A DNA stretch of 64,000 bases. It comes from JBCCCJ01 sp039029315. GTDB lineage: Bacteria; Bacteroidota; Bacteroidia; J057. Of this stretch, positions 55,901 to 63,429 are shown piece after piece. The DNA lies in contig JBCCGK010000011.1 of NCBI GenBank assembly GCA_039029315.1, forward strand, positions 62,001-126,000, given 5' to 3'. The position numbers were made by a program, and so were the translations under genes. Within the stretch, counting starts at the first letter, position 1. Each line of letters starts with the position of its first letter. Under the pieces are notes generated by a model, which did no database searches, was not told the DNA's origin, and saw only the letters and a program-made list of their open reading frames with translations.

Positions 55901-56039
55901 TACCCAGGAAAGATTGGATATCCTTCACAATTCAGGAGATTGGGACAAAAGCATTGTGATCAAGGATTTAGCCGATCCTGCCGGCAGGCCCGCAGGCACG
56001 CAGGTCCTCCTCAGAATTCCCGTCAAATTGATTGACTAG
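52968..56039 (+). CDS. Propeller/Y_Y_Y sensor histidine kinase, LytS-type kinase domain
   Basis: This protein has 1023 residues. A signal peptide (cleavage after GLAQ, 22) is followed by about 650 residues of Reg_prop repeats (IWMGTQGGGLSRFDG, LWIGTKAGLSRFDG, IWAGTLGGGLHSFDG). The Y_Y_Y domain is about 690-757, a transmembrane helix about 765-785, then a coiled coil and the His_kinase (PF06580-type) domain with His824 in LQMNPHFIFHALNSI and the ATPase residues PFVENAIIHG and DNGIGREQA. Such kinases normally signal to a LytTR response regulator encoded beside them. None is here: the next gene is a sugar kinase. The ligand is probably an extracellular or periplasmic molecule bound by the propellers. 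Confidence 0.93.
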   Translation: MNRRNFLILALPILLWTQTGLAQSFDFRNYSVGQGLAQSQVYALLEDQRGYIWMGTQGGGLSRFDGQDFHTWSTTTQPELINNYVLTLFEDSQGYLWIGTKAGLSRFDGLRLFSYPISDSISMEVYAVAEDAKGNIYVGTHRGLYRQEGGGFVLQTVENGYPPGKIHTMMLDADKDLWVGHEGGLTKIQADGQAIDVGRAGLVNREIISLAEDLEGNIWAGTLGGGLHSFDGTRFTEFRGNSRLRNSVVFDLLVDREGNLWIATLKAGAVVRQARDSSLMFFSDADGLARNHIRCLLEDSWGNIWLGTSGGGVSKYHGQEFIHYDRSNGLAGRSIYSVAQDSAGRFWLGNHNQGFSIFDKGEITSFNRQSGYQNVQIKTILRDQQDRMWLGTYGQGISLFLNDTTYKEFGGVDGLGDSYIWDIEEDKGGHIWVATAGGGITEMIPVVDTTDSLNWSFDTRIYRTGDGLPQNRINCLHIDSLNRIWFGTMGRGIGYIQAGTVRMSQSLPGGSSNNSVRSMVEDESGFLWIGTAGGGVNRMFLYPEQDTFPVRSFSDGLTSENVYLLACDRQQHIWIGTEAGVDRATLDPDRNIIEIKHFGRSEGFVGIEVCQNAVFLDSSDNLWFGTVNGITKYNPRTNVEDTLAPKISLTETSLLYTPLQELPDFRAWVEPWGDIQRGLEFSHKQNTLSFGFIGINHHNPEQVRYSWRMKEWEKDWRPETYQREATYPQLPPGAYTFQLKAVNEDGVWTEKPLEVSFTINPPYWQTWLFRGIVLTLLGLIVAISFRLRVNQIRRKVDRERQRLEMEKDLLDLEQKALRLQMNPHFIFHALNSIQHLIAQQDAKTARYYLAKFARLMRNVLENSRESMIPISEEIQILEDYLTIEQFSREKNFDYQIEIDEWVDPDNFLIPPMLIQPFVENAIIHGVAHLDHNGHIRIKFERIDQHVECVIIDNGIGREQATKINSQKDQHHKSTALVVTQERLDILHNSGDWDKSIVIKDLADPAGRPAGTQVLLRIPVKLID

Positions 56040-56163
56040 ACCAGACCGAGGATGAAGCCTGCAAGCAATCACTTGCCATACCTTTTCCATAAGAATGATT
56101 TTTTCCCCCCGGCATTCTATCCTAACTTCCATTATCTATTACCCAAATTATCCAACGAATGAG

Positions 56164-56238
56164 ATAACATCCTCCCAACACCTAACAACCCAATCACCAA
56201 CAACCCAATCACCACTCACCAACTTCTCCATTTTTCCC
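56164..56238 (+). promoter_or_regulatory. G-free leader with a 15-nt tandem repeat
   Basis: No G occurs from 56164 to the G of the ATG at 56241. Inside, AACAACCCAATCACC occurs twice in exact tandem (56184-56198, 56199-56213), followed by a partial third unit. An unstructured leader would favour ribosome entry without a Shine-Dalgarno sequence; repeat number could vary by slippage (inference). Confidence 0.5.
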
Positions 56239-57255
56239 ATGATCATAAAAACATACTCTTATCCTCGCGCAGCACTTATTGGCAACCCCTCGGATGGATA
56301 TTTTGGGCAAACCATCGCATTTGTTTTTAGCAATTTTTACGCAGAAATCACCTTATATGAGAGCCCAGAGTTGATCATTGAACCTCAAGAAAGAGATCGA
56401 AGCGAATTTTCCAGTGTTCAAGGCTTGTATGAGGATGTCAAACTCTTTGGATATTATGGCGGAATCCGTCTGTTAAAGGCTGCAATCAAGAAGTTCTATG
56501 AGCATTGTTTGGAGACAAACGTCCAGTTGCCCAACAAAAACTTTACCATTCGTTACTCGACTAATATTCCAACAAGATTAGGATTAGCAGGTTCCAGTGC
56601 GATCATCACGGCTTGCATCAAGGCCTTGGTCAGGTTTTATCAGGTCGACATTCCCAGTCCTCTTTTTGCCAATCTGGTCTTGTCAGTCGAAACAGAAGAA
56701 TTGGGGATAGGAGCAGGATTGCAAGATCGAGTAGCACAAGCATTCGAAACCCCAGTGTTCATGAATTTTGACAAGGATGTCATGGACAAACAAGGATATG
56801 GGAACTACCAAACGCTTGATCCCAAGCTTTTCCCGCCATTATATATCGCTTATCGAACAGATCTGTCAGAAGGATCAGAAGTGTTTCACAACAATTTGAA
56901 AGAGAGGTGGTTATCTGGAGACAAGGCAGTTCATGAAGCCATGAAGGAATTTGCACGTCTGACAATGCAGGCAAAAAAATGTTTAGAGAAAGGAAATCCA
57001 ACAAAATTGGCCGAATTATTGGATGCTAATTTTGACCTTAGGTGTTCCATTACCCAAATCAGCAAGGAAAATTTGAAAATGGTAGAGATTGCAAGAAAGG
57101 CTGGGGCGAGTGCAAAATTTACAGGTTCTGGAGGAGCGATCATTGGAACATATAAAGGTGAGAAGATGTTCAAGGATTTGAAAAAAACACTTAAACAAGA
57201 AGGAATTGAAGTTCTGGTCCCCAAAATTTTGTCATACAAAACCAAAAAACTATAA
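56239..57255 (+). CDS. GHMP sugar kinase, glucuronokinase-like
   Basis: This protein has 338 residues from the ATG at 56239; the frame is open upstream to 56095, but that part is the low-complexity leader. The N-terminus YPRAALIGNPSDGYFGQTIAF resembles the NPSD signature of plant glucuronokinases more than the GGGTD form of heptokinases (read in two halves). The ATP-binding GHMP motif is PTRLGLAGSSAIITA and the C-terminal motif is KFTGSGGAIIG. It should phosphorylate a sugar at C1 with ATP. The UTP-sugar-1-phosphate uridylyltransferase gene begins 21 bp later, which fits a kinase-pyrophosphorylase pair making a UDP-sugar. Glucuronate is the best-guess substrate; other hexuronic acids or sugars are possible. 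Confidence 0.82.
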   Translation: MIIKTYSYPRAALIGNPSDGYFGQTIAFVFSNFYAEITLYESPELIIEPQERDRSEFSSVQGLYEDVKLFGYYGGIRLLKAAIKKFYEHCLETNVQLPNKNFTIRYSTNIPTRLGLAGSSAIITACIKALVRFYQVDIPSPLFANLVLSVETEELGIGAGLQDRVAQAFETPVFMNFDKDVMDKQGYGNYQTLDPKLFPPLYIAYRTDLSEGSEVFHNNLKERWLSGDKAVHEAMKEFARLTMQAKKCLEKGNPTKLAELLDANFDLRCSITQISKENLKMVEIARKAGASAKFTGSGGAIIGTYKGEKMFKDLKKTLKQEGIEVLVPKILSYKTKKL

Positions 57256-57276
57256 ATACTAGGAACCCAGATATTT

Positions 57277-58173
57277 ATGATCAAAAAAGCTGTTATCCCC
57301 GCCGCCGGTTTCGGCACCCGCTTGCTCCCTGCTACCAAGTCTCAACCCAAAGAAATGCTTCCTGTTGTAGACAAACCCACCATCCAGTATGTGGTAGAAG
57401 AAGCGGTCGCATCTGGGATCACAGATATTCTGATGATCATTGGGAAAGGAAAACGTGCGATAGAAGAGCATTTTGATAGAAGTTTTGAGTTGGAAATGGC
57501 CCTGGAAGAAAAAGGCAAGACAGAGATGCTGGAAGCCATTCGGAATATTACCAATCTGGCAGACATCCACTTCGTCTGGCAAAAAGAGCTCAATGGATTG
57601 GGAGATGCCATTCGATATGCTCGCCATCATGTTGGCAATGAGCCTTTTGCGATTCTTCTCGGAGATAGCATTATGGAATCTTATGATGGAAATCCAGTGA
57701 CAAAACAACTCATGGAGATGTATGATACACATCAGGCATCGGTTGTGGCTTTGGAAGCTGTTGACCCATCCCTGGTATACCGATATGGAGTCATGGGAGG
57801 GGAGGAATTGGAGAACAATCGCTACAAGGTGAGGGAATTCGTCGAAAAACCTGATCCTGCTGATGCACCCTCAAATTTGGTGATTGCTGGAAGATATATC
57901 TTCACACCTGAAATATTCTCCTATCTGGAGAAGATTCCACGAGGCGTGAACAATGAATTACAACTGACAGACGCAATGCAGATGATGCTGAAGGAGCACG
58001 ATATGTACGCCTTGAATTTCAATGGACAACGGCATGATATTGGAAATAAGCTTGATTTTATCAAGACCAACCTGCTGTTTGGATTGCAAAGAGAGGAGAT
58101 GGCTGAAGAACTCTCAAGCTGGATACAATCCCTGGCAGAAAGCCTCAAATCCAAGGCAGTTGTGGTAGAATGA
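57277..58173 (+). CDS. galU: UTP-glucose-1-phosphate uridylyltransferase GalU
   Basis: This 298-residue nucleotidyltransferase has the GalU signature KKAVIPAAGFGTRLLPATK at the N-terminus with catalytic Arg and Lys, KEMLPVVDKPTIQYVVEEA, GLGDAIRYA, LLGDSIM (metal Asp), REFVEKPDP, AGRYIFTPEIF and a late GNKLDFIKTNL. It makes UDP-glucose from UTP and glucose-1-phosphate. Coupling to a GHMP kinase suggests that it, or this operon, also activates a salvaged sugar-1-phosphate. Length is normal. About 180 bp separate it from the DUF349 gene downstream. Confidence 0.94.
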   Translation: MIKKAVIPAAGFGTRLLPATKSQPKEMLPVVDKPTIQYVVEEAVASGITDILMIIGKGKRAIEEHFDRSFELEMALEEKGKTEMLEAIRNITNLADIHFVWQKELNGLGDAIRYARHHVGNEPFAILLGDSIMESYDGNPVTKQLMEMYDTHQASVVALEAVDPSLVYRYGVMGGEELENNRYKVREFVEKPDPADAPSNLVIAGRYIFTPEIFSYLEKIPRGVNNELQLTDAMQMMLKEHDMYALNFNGQRHDIGNKLDFIKTNLLFGLQREEMAEELSSWIQSLAESLKSKAVVVE

Positions 58174-58353
58174 ACCTCTTGATAAATTCCGCAGGAGGAG
58201 GATTTCTCGTTTGAGAGATTATCGTGTGGAAGTCTCTCAGGTTTATTAAAAATAATTCACTTAATTGCAGATGATAGGATAGAATATAGCTGTCCAATGA
58301 GGTTCCAGGACACATTTGTGTCCACTTGTATTGGTAATTCTAAAGAAGACTCC

Positions 58354-60870
58354 ATGTTGATTGAGAATGAGACTCCTGAGATGTCGGAAAATCCCCAGGA
58401 TGAATCGCAGAAGGAAGAAAACACAAATCCGACACCAGAGGATCCAACAGCGAATGAGGTTCAATCTGAATCTGAAAATGATTCAGAAGGAGAAAATGTT
58501 GTGTCTGCTGAGACAGTAGAGCAACAAGAACCAGTTGCCCCAACGGAAGAGCCGTCAACAGAAGACGCTGTTTCGGAGTCTTCAGAAGGCAATGAGCAAT
58601 CCTCGGAAGATTCAGAATCCCATCCTCCTCAAGCAGAATCCGAAGCACCGGAATCTGAAAAGACTCCTGTTGAAGAAGGGACTCAGGTGGAAGGGACAAC
58701 GTCTGTTGAGACATCCGAAGAATCGTCAGCGGAGGTGCCCCCTGCTCCAGAAAATCCTGTTGAGACATCTGCTGAAGAAAAAACAGCTGATGAACAGGCC
58801 TCAGAAGAAGAAAGTACAGATACCAAGGCAGTTGCCGAGCCAGAGCCAGAGCCAGAAGTCCCATCGCCCACAAAGGATCTTCCGCCTTTCAATGAAGAAT
58901 TGCGGGCCAAGATTGATGAAGTCCTCACTGGTTCGACAGGAGGATACCAAATCCTGGCAGGTGCAAGACTGAGCGATCTGATCCATTTGATTGTAGAATA
59001 TGGCAAACATGAAGAAGTCCTTCCATTTTCCAGTCATGTGGGACTGATCAAGCGGACTTTCGATTCCCTCAAATATAAGCCCGAGTTTGATCGGGCGCTT
59101 GGTGATCAATTCCTGCAGGGATTGTCTGAGTTCAATAGGAAGCGAGTTGGCCAGCGAAAGGCAGCCGAAAGTCAACGAGAAGAAAATTCCCAGCGCAAGC
59201 GGGATTTGTTGGCAAAACTGAAGGAAATTACCTCATCTGAAGATCCAACCAAGATTCAGGAAGTTCGCGCTGTGCAGGATGAATGGAAGCTTATCGGGCA
59301 CGTAATGAAGGCCGATATTGAACCTCTGTATCGCGAATATAGATTCCTGTTAGATAAATTTTATCGGCTGCGAGAAATGCATTTTGAGTTGCTCGACTAT
59401 GATCGAAAAATCAACTTGCAAGAGAAAGAGCGCTTGATCAAAGAGGCCGAAAAACTGATTCCTCCTGAGGAAGATCGGGAGAATCCTGATGTGTGGCGCG
59501 AACGAATGGATCTATTGTCCGAAATCCAACAACAATGGAAGGCTGCTGGACATGTGCCAAGAGAAGAGATGGATCGAATTAACTCTGAATTCCGATCCGT
59601 TATTGACAACTTCTTCGAGGTGCGACAAGGATTTATGGAGGTGCAGGATCAGCTTCGGTCTGAAAATGGAGAGAAAAAACAGGGAATTCTGGAGAAAATG
59701 ATTCCCTTCGCTTCCTTCACCGCAGAACGTCCACGAGCCTGGAATGACGCCACACGCGAACTCAGAGCTCTTCAGGAAGAGTGGAAAGCCATCGGGCAAG
59801 CCCCACATAGAATCAACAGTGAATTGTGGTCCAAGTATCGGGAGCACTGTAATGCGTTTTTCTCTAACAAAGCAGCATTCTTCAAAAAGTTCGATGAATT
59901 TCGATCCGAAAATCTGGAGAAAAAGCGCGCTCTGGTAGAACGGGTAGAAGAGTTGGTGAAGCAGGGAGAATGGGAAAAAACTGCGAAAGAACTCAAGCAG
60001 ATCCAAAAATCCTGGAAAGAAATTGGACCTGTCCCAGAAAGACACTCCAACAAACTTTGGAATAGATTCAGAACGGCTTGTGATTCCTTCTTCGAAAACA
60101 GAAGAACCCATTACAAGGGCCTCCATGAAGGAGAACACATGAACCTTGAATCGAAGAAGGCCTTGATCGAAGAAGTGAAAAAATTGGATGTGAAGGAATT
60201 GGGGGGAATAGATAATGCAATCAAAAAGATCAAGGACATTCAGGCCAGATGGAAGGAGATTGGAAAAGTTCCCTACAAGGAGAAAGATACCATCTGGGAA
60301 AAATTCCGTTCTGCCATCGACCAGTTTTTTGATGGGCTATCTGGCAAGCGGGAAGAACTCCGTGGCATACGTCTGAAAAACTCTATCGAATCTCTGTCAG
60401 GAGATTCTGATCGAGGCGGAATTCTCAGAAGTAAAATCACCCGACTTCGAAGAAGGATTGCTCAGTCCCAGGAGAAGGTTGATCAGTATAGCAATAATAT
60501 TCTCTTTATTGCCAAGGGCAAAAAAGGTGATTCATTGCGAAATCAAATTCAGAAGGAGATCGACAAGGAGAAGCGCGTGATCCAGGAATGGAAGAAGGAG
60601 ATTCGTGCCCTGAACGAGGCCATCAAGAATCCTCCCAAGCCAAAAGAGGAAGCCAAACCTGCTGAAAAAACTCCTGCTCCTAAAGCAGAAGAGACACCAG
60701 CAGCACAAGAGGAGGCCTCCTCAGATACACCTGCAGCAGATACTTCTTCCGAAACTCCTGAAGCAAAGGTAGAAACAAAATCTCCTGAAGCAGAAGAAAC
60801 CAAGCCTCAAGAGGATGCCCCTGCATCTGAAGAGTCCAATACAGAAGATACATCAGATCAGTCATCCTGA
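58354..60870 (+). CDS. DUF349 repeat protein with acidic low-complexity ends
   Basis: This protein has 838 residues from the ATG at 58354; an ATG 19 codons upstream (58297) is also possible. The first 185 residues are almost only Glu, Ser, Pro, Thr, Ala and Gln and look disordered. The central 500 residues contain five DUF349 units recognisable by WKxIGxVPxxxxxxLWxxFRxxxDxFF: WKLIGHVMKAD, WKAAGHVPREE, WKAIGQAPHRI, WKEIGPVPERH and WKEIGKVPYKE. A basic coiled coil follows (about 690-770), then a second acidic tail of about 75 residues. There is no signal peptide, so it is cytoplasmic. The function of DUF349 proteins is unclear. Confidence 0.87.
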   Translation: MLIENETPEMSENPQDESQKEENTNPTPEDPTANEVQSESENDSEGENVVSAETVEQQEPVAPTEEPSTEDAVSESSEGNEQSSEDSESHPPQAESEAPESEKTPVEEGTQVEGTTSVETSEESSAEVPPAPENPVETSAEEKTADEQASEEESTDTKAVAEPEPEPEVPSPTKDLPPFNEELRAKIDEVLTGSTGGYQILAGARLSDLIHLIVEYGKHEEVLPFSSHVGLIKRTFDSLKYKPEFDRALGDQFLQGLSEFNRKRVGQRKAAESQREENSQRKRDLLAKLKEITSSEDPTKIQEVRAVQDEWKLIGHVMKADIEPLYREYRFLLDKFYRLREMHFELLDYDRKINLQEKERLIKEAEKLIPPEEDRENPDVWRERMDLLSEIQQQWKAAGHVPREEMDRINSEFRSVIDNFFEVRQGFMEVQDQLRSENGEKKQGILEKMIPFASFTAERPRAWNDATRELRALQEEWKAIGQAPHRINSELWSKYREHCNAFFSNKAAFFKKFDEFRSENLEKKRALVERVEELVKQGEWEKTAKELKQIQKSWKEIGPVPERHSNKLWNRFRTACDSFFENRRTHYKGLHEGEHMNLESKKALIEEVKKLDVKELGGIDNAIKKIKDIQARWKEIGKVPYKEKDTIWEKFRSAIDQFFDGLSGKREELRGIRLKNSIESLSGDSDRGGILRSKITRLRRRIAQSQEKVDQYSNNILFIAKGKKGDSLRNQIQKEIDKEKRVIQEWKKEIRALNEAIKNPPKPKEEAKPAEKTPAPKAEETPAAQEEASSDTPAADTSSETPEAKVETKSPEAEETKPQEDAPASEESNTEDTSDQSS

Positions 60871-60913
60871 TCTGGTGTGTCCACTTTTCATGCATTTATA
60901 TGATTGAGACTAA

Positions 60914-60940
60914 CCTTGCCTTCTTCAGAAAAAGGCAAGG
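60914..60940. terminator. Hairpin between convergent genes
   Basis: CCTTGCCTT pairs perfectly with AAGGCAAGG (60914-60922 with 60932-60940), nine base pairs. It lies between the ends of the DUF349 gene (60870) and the CpxP-like gene (60967). T-runs are weak on both strands. Confidence 0.55.
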
Positions 60941-60966
60941 GAACACACTGATGAAGTCCCCGACTC

Positions 60967-61425
60967 CTATCGGCGATTTCTATTCTGTGCCCGCTCTTCC
61001 TGGCGTCGTCTGATTTCTTCCAGGATTTTACGATTGACCTCCTGTTCTGTTTTGTAGAAGAGAACCACCTTTCGGATAGGGAGAATTTTTTTCAACTCCA
61101 GATGGTAGGTTGCTTGTATATCTGCCTGACGAACCGAAAGATCAATGTATTCATCAGCGATTTGCTCCAATTCAGCATCAGATTTGGCTTGAATGACACG
61201 ACGGCTTCCACGTCTAATCGTGTTTTTTCGCTTTTGGATATCTTCTATCTCGGCTTTATAAGCATTGTAGACGGGCCAGAACTTCTGGGCCTCGGCTGGG
61301 GAGAGATCAAGGTTTTTGGTGATATAAGCAATCTTCCATGCCTCGATTTTCTCATTGGGTTGGGCGTGTGTCATCGTCCCCCCTATAATCAAAATCAAGG
61401 TGCACAGCCACAAAAATGTTTTCAT
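60967..61425 (-). CDS. CpxP/Spy-like small exported helical protein
   Basis: This protein has 152 residues from the ATG at 61425 with a signal peptide (LWLCTLILIIGGTMTHAQ). The mature part is helical and charged: AYITKNLDLSPAEAQKFWPVY resembles the LTxxQ motif helices of CpxP/Spy periplasmic sensors, followed by long basic helices ending in many Arg residues. Proteins of this kind often accompany ECF sigma/anti-sigma pairs. It lies 115 bp after the putative anti-sigma gene on the same strand. A stress-sensor or chaperone role is inferred. Confidence 0.78.
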   Translation of the reverse strand: MKTFLWLCTLILIIGGTMTHAQPNEKIEAWKIAYITKNLDLSPAEAQKFWPVYNAYKAEIEDIQKRKNTIRRGSRRVIQAKSDAELEQIADEYIDLSVRQADIQATYHLELKKILPIRKVVLFYKTEQEVNRKILEEIRRRQEERAQNRNRR

Positions 61426-61540
61426 ATACAAGTTAAATTAATTCAATGGAGAAAAGTGTGAATCAGATCAATAGAGGTTCGACCAAGAATATGTCCCAGA
61501 AAGAAGCGATTCAGCTGGTATTGCAATCGGTGAGTGGCAA

Positions 61541-62146
61541 TCAAATATCCAGAAGCAAATCTTCCAACTCATTGTCATCCATCTCCTGCAATAGATCGTT
61601 CAGGATCTTCTCTTCCTGCCCTGATTCATCCAACTGATCAAATAGATCTTTTTCCTCACCCAAGACTTCGACCAGGGTTTCAGCGGGGATGTCCTGCCAA
61701 TCTATTTCGGCCATCAAGTCTTCAACCGGGATGTCTTTCAATTCCAGAACATTCTTTGTTGAAGGAAAAAGCCAGATGGCGACCATAAGGAGCAGAGAAA
61801 CCGAGGCTGCAATGGCCAGCACATATTGAGGACGCCAAAGAGGCTTGATTGGCCTGCTTTCTTCTGCTGGAATGGGAATATGATCAACCAACTGCATAAG
61901 CCGATGTGGCAACTCCTCAAAATAAAGAGCAGGAACGCTGAAAATATTCTTTTTGGGTACCTGATTCAGAAAAGTAGAGGCTGTCGTCGAAGGCGTCTTC
62001 TCCACACTTTCCTGAATGTGTTCGGCCAGACGATCGAAATAACCGTCTGGAGGATGGAAAATGGATTCCCGTTTCAAACGCTGAAGATTAGGCGCATCCT
62101 GTAACTCCTCCTGCCATTCTTCAGATGGATGTTTTTTGTCGTTCAT
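61541..62146 (-). CDS. Putative anti-sigma factor, single-pass membrane protein
   Basis: This protein has 201 residues. The cytoplasmic N-terminal half has two copies of a Pro-x-x-Tyr-Phe motif (FHPPDGYFDRL at 30-40, FSVPALYFEELP at 69-80), common in Bacteroidota membrane proteins paired with ECF sigma factors. One transmembrane helix spans about 107-128 (YVLAIAASVSLLLMVAIWLF). The C-terminal half outside is strongly acidic (DLMAEIDW, LNDLLQEMDDNELEDLLLDI). It starts seven bases after the sigma factor gene. It has no classical zinc-binding anti-sigma motif, so the role is assigned from context. Confidence 0.8.
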   Translation of the reverse strand: MNDKKHPSEEWQEELQDAPNLQRLKRESIFHPPDGYFDRLAEHIQESVEKTPSTTASTFLNQVPKKNIFSVPALYFEELPHRLMQLVDHIPIPAEESRPIKPLWRPQYVLAIAASVSLLLMVAIWLFPSTKNVLELKDIPVEDLMAEIDWQDIPAETLVEVLGEEKDLFDQLDESGQEEKILNDLLQEMDDNELEDLLLDI

Positions 62147-62153
62147 AAGATCG

Positions 62154-62705
62154 TCAGGCTCTATTCACAATATAGTGTTCAATTTTTTTTACTGCATGGT
62201 GATAGCTGGCTTTTAGGCCGCCAGTTGTCACGCCCAGGATTGCAGAGATTTCATCATATTTCAATTCTTCATAGTAGCGCATATTGAAAACCAATCTCTG
62301 GCGTTCAGGAAGTCGGATGATGGCTTCCTGAAGTTGGATCTGGATTTCTTCCCCATCTATGTGTTTCCCTTCTCTTAAACTATGTCTTAGATCATTCTGT
62401 ATGTCCTCTACATCCTGATGTGCTTGTCTCTTTTTTCTATTCAGAAAGGTCAGTGCCTCATTCGTTGCAATTCTATATAACCAGGTTTTTAAGGCTGCCT
62501 CTGCTCTAAATTTGTGCAGATTCTTCCAGGCCTTGAGCAAGGTGTTTTGCAGTACATCATCTGCATCCTCATGGTCGATCACAATTCTTCGAATGTGAAA
62601 ATACAGCATTTGTTGATACCTCCTAACGAGATGGCCAAATGCTTGTTTGCGTGTGTTGGGGTGCCGAAGCTGGACCAGGAGCTCTTTTTCTTCCAATGCT
62701 ACCAT
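62154..62705 (-). CDS. ECF-type RNA polymerase sigma factor
   Basis: This protein has 183 residues. Region 2 is seen as FGHLVRRYQQMLYFHIRRIV, DHEDADDVLQNTLLKAWKNL and FRAEAALKTWLYRIATNEAL in order; region 4 as AIIRLPERQRLVFNMRYYEELKYDEISAILG followed by the helix TTGGLKASYHHAVKKIEHY (split as read). This is the compact sigma-70 region 2/region 4 layout of ECF factors. It is followed after seven bases by its likely anti-sigma gene and then by a CpxP-like gene, so the operon may respond to envelope stress. No autoregulatory promoter could be identified. Confidence 0.93.
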   Translation of the reverse strand: MVALEEKELLVQLRHPNTRKQAFGHLVRRYQQMLYFHIRRIVIDHEDADDVLQNTLLKAWKNLHKFRAEAALKTWLYRIATNEALTFLNRKKRQAHQDVEDIQNDLRHSLREGKHIDGEEIQIQLQEAIIRLPERQRLVFNMRYYEELKYDEISAILGVTTGGLKASYHHAVKKIEHYIVNRA

Positions 62706-63104
62706 TTGTATGCTTTGACTATGGTGAGAAAAGATAGTTTAATCTGAGACGATTTTTTTTGCAAAATTGAGGACATGCAAGATCCAGAGACAATATGTTC
62801 TTGCCTCAGAATAGAAACCTTGAAGCACTTTTTTGTTGGTGCTCCAGCGGGCATTTGGCCTTAATACCCGAATTCTTTCCTATACCCTTAGTCTTTGGTG
62901 AATTTTTTTTAAAAAATTCTGAGTTTGACTTTGGCCAAAATAGGAATCCCAATCTCCTATTAAGTAGTCAAGCAGAATGGTGAAGGTATGGGGAATAGAG
63001 GTATAGGGGGAATAAGGCATTGGTTGTCAGTGAATTGATTCAAGACAAAAATATCGGATTCATTTTGCTCTAGTACTTAAGACCTTAGCTGCCATTTTTC
63101 AATG
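62706..63104. other. Intergenic sequence upstream of the sigma factor gene
   Basis: These 399 bp upstream of the ECF gene are A/T-rich and hold its promoter. I see no gene or RNA. Two short T-runs and one A/T palindrome (TTTTTTTTAAAAAA, near 62906) are the only structure noticed. It ends at the second AAGTA..TACTT element. Confidence 0.4.
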
Positions 63105-63261
63105 AAGTAGGTGGCCCTATTTACATATGCTTATTCTATTCCTCCTCCAGCCTTCAAAGAGAAAAATCGTTGATTCCTGGCCTTGTGGGCTGATTTCTCC
63201 CGCTGGCGGGAGAGCGAGAGGGTGGAAGATGATTGTCAAATATACATGTGTCCACTTACTT
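63105..63261. mobile_element. MITE-like element with AAGTA..TACTT ends, copy 2
   Basis: This 157-bp copy has ends AAGTAGGTGGCCC and (reversed) AAGTAAGTGGACA, matching at 10 of 13 positions. It contains the same perfect palindrome TCTCCCGC-TG-GCGGGAGA (63196-63213). The core is about 90 percent identical to copy 1 at 26309-26468 and lies in the same orientation. It has no coding capacity. Confidence 0.82.
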
Positions 63262-63304
63262 AGAATGAATCAACATCACCCCAAAATGGCGAAGTTCATG
63301 TATT

Positions 63305-63373
63305 CAAAAAAGCTGTAGGATGAGGAAAAAAGACGCATACAAAAAATAAGTGACAGATTTTCAAACAGTCTCT
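63305..63373. repeat. Right half of an AGAGACTGTTT-family element
   Basis: The sequence ends in AAACAGTCTCT at 63373 and matches the reverse complement of the left part of 37811-37969, including ATAAGTGACAGA and the GATGAGGAAAAAAG segment. The other end is missing, and no TA duplication is visible. Confidence 0.78.
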
Positions 63374-63429
63374 TTTGTGCCAGAAAAATTGTAGCTTTCC
63401 GCAAGGCAGGATTCATTAATCTCCCTCCT

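Noticed and set aside
56184..56213. Tandem AACAACCCAATCACC as a possible CRISPR array
   Set aside because: Units are directly adjacent without spacers and there are no cas genes; it is a simple tandem repeat.
56095..56238. 48-residue N-terminal extension of the GHMP kinase
   Set aside because: It translates the G-free repeat leader into Thr/Ser/Pro-rich sequence; the family start is at 56239.
58340..58873. Leu-rich 177-codon minus-strand frame
   Set aside because: It is the antisense of the Glu/Ser/Pro-rich tail of the DUF349 protein; Leu richness follows from reversed Glu codons.
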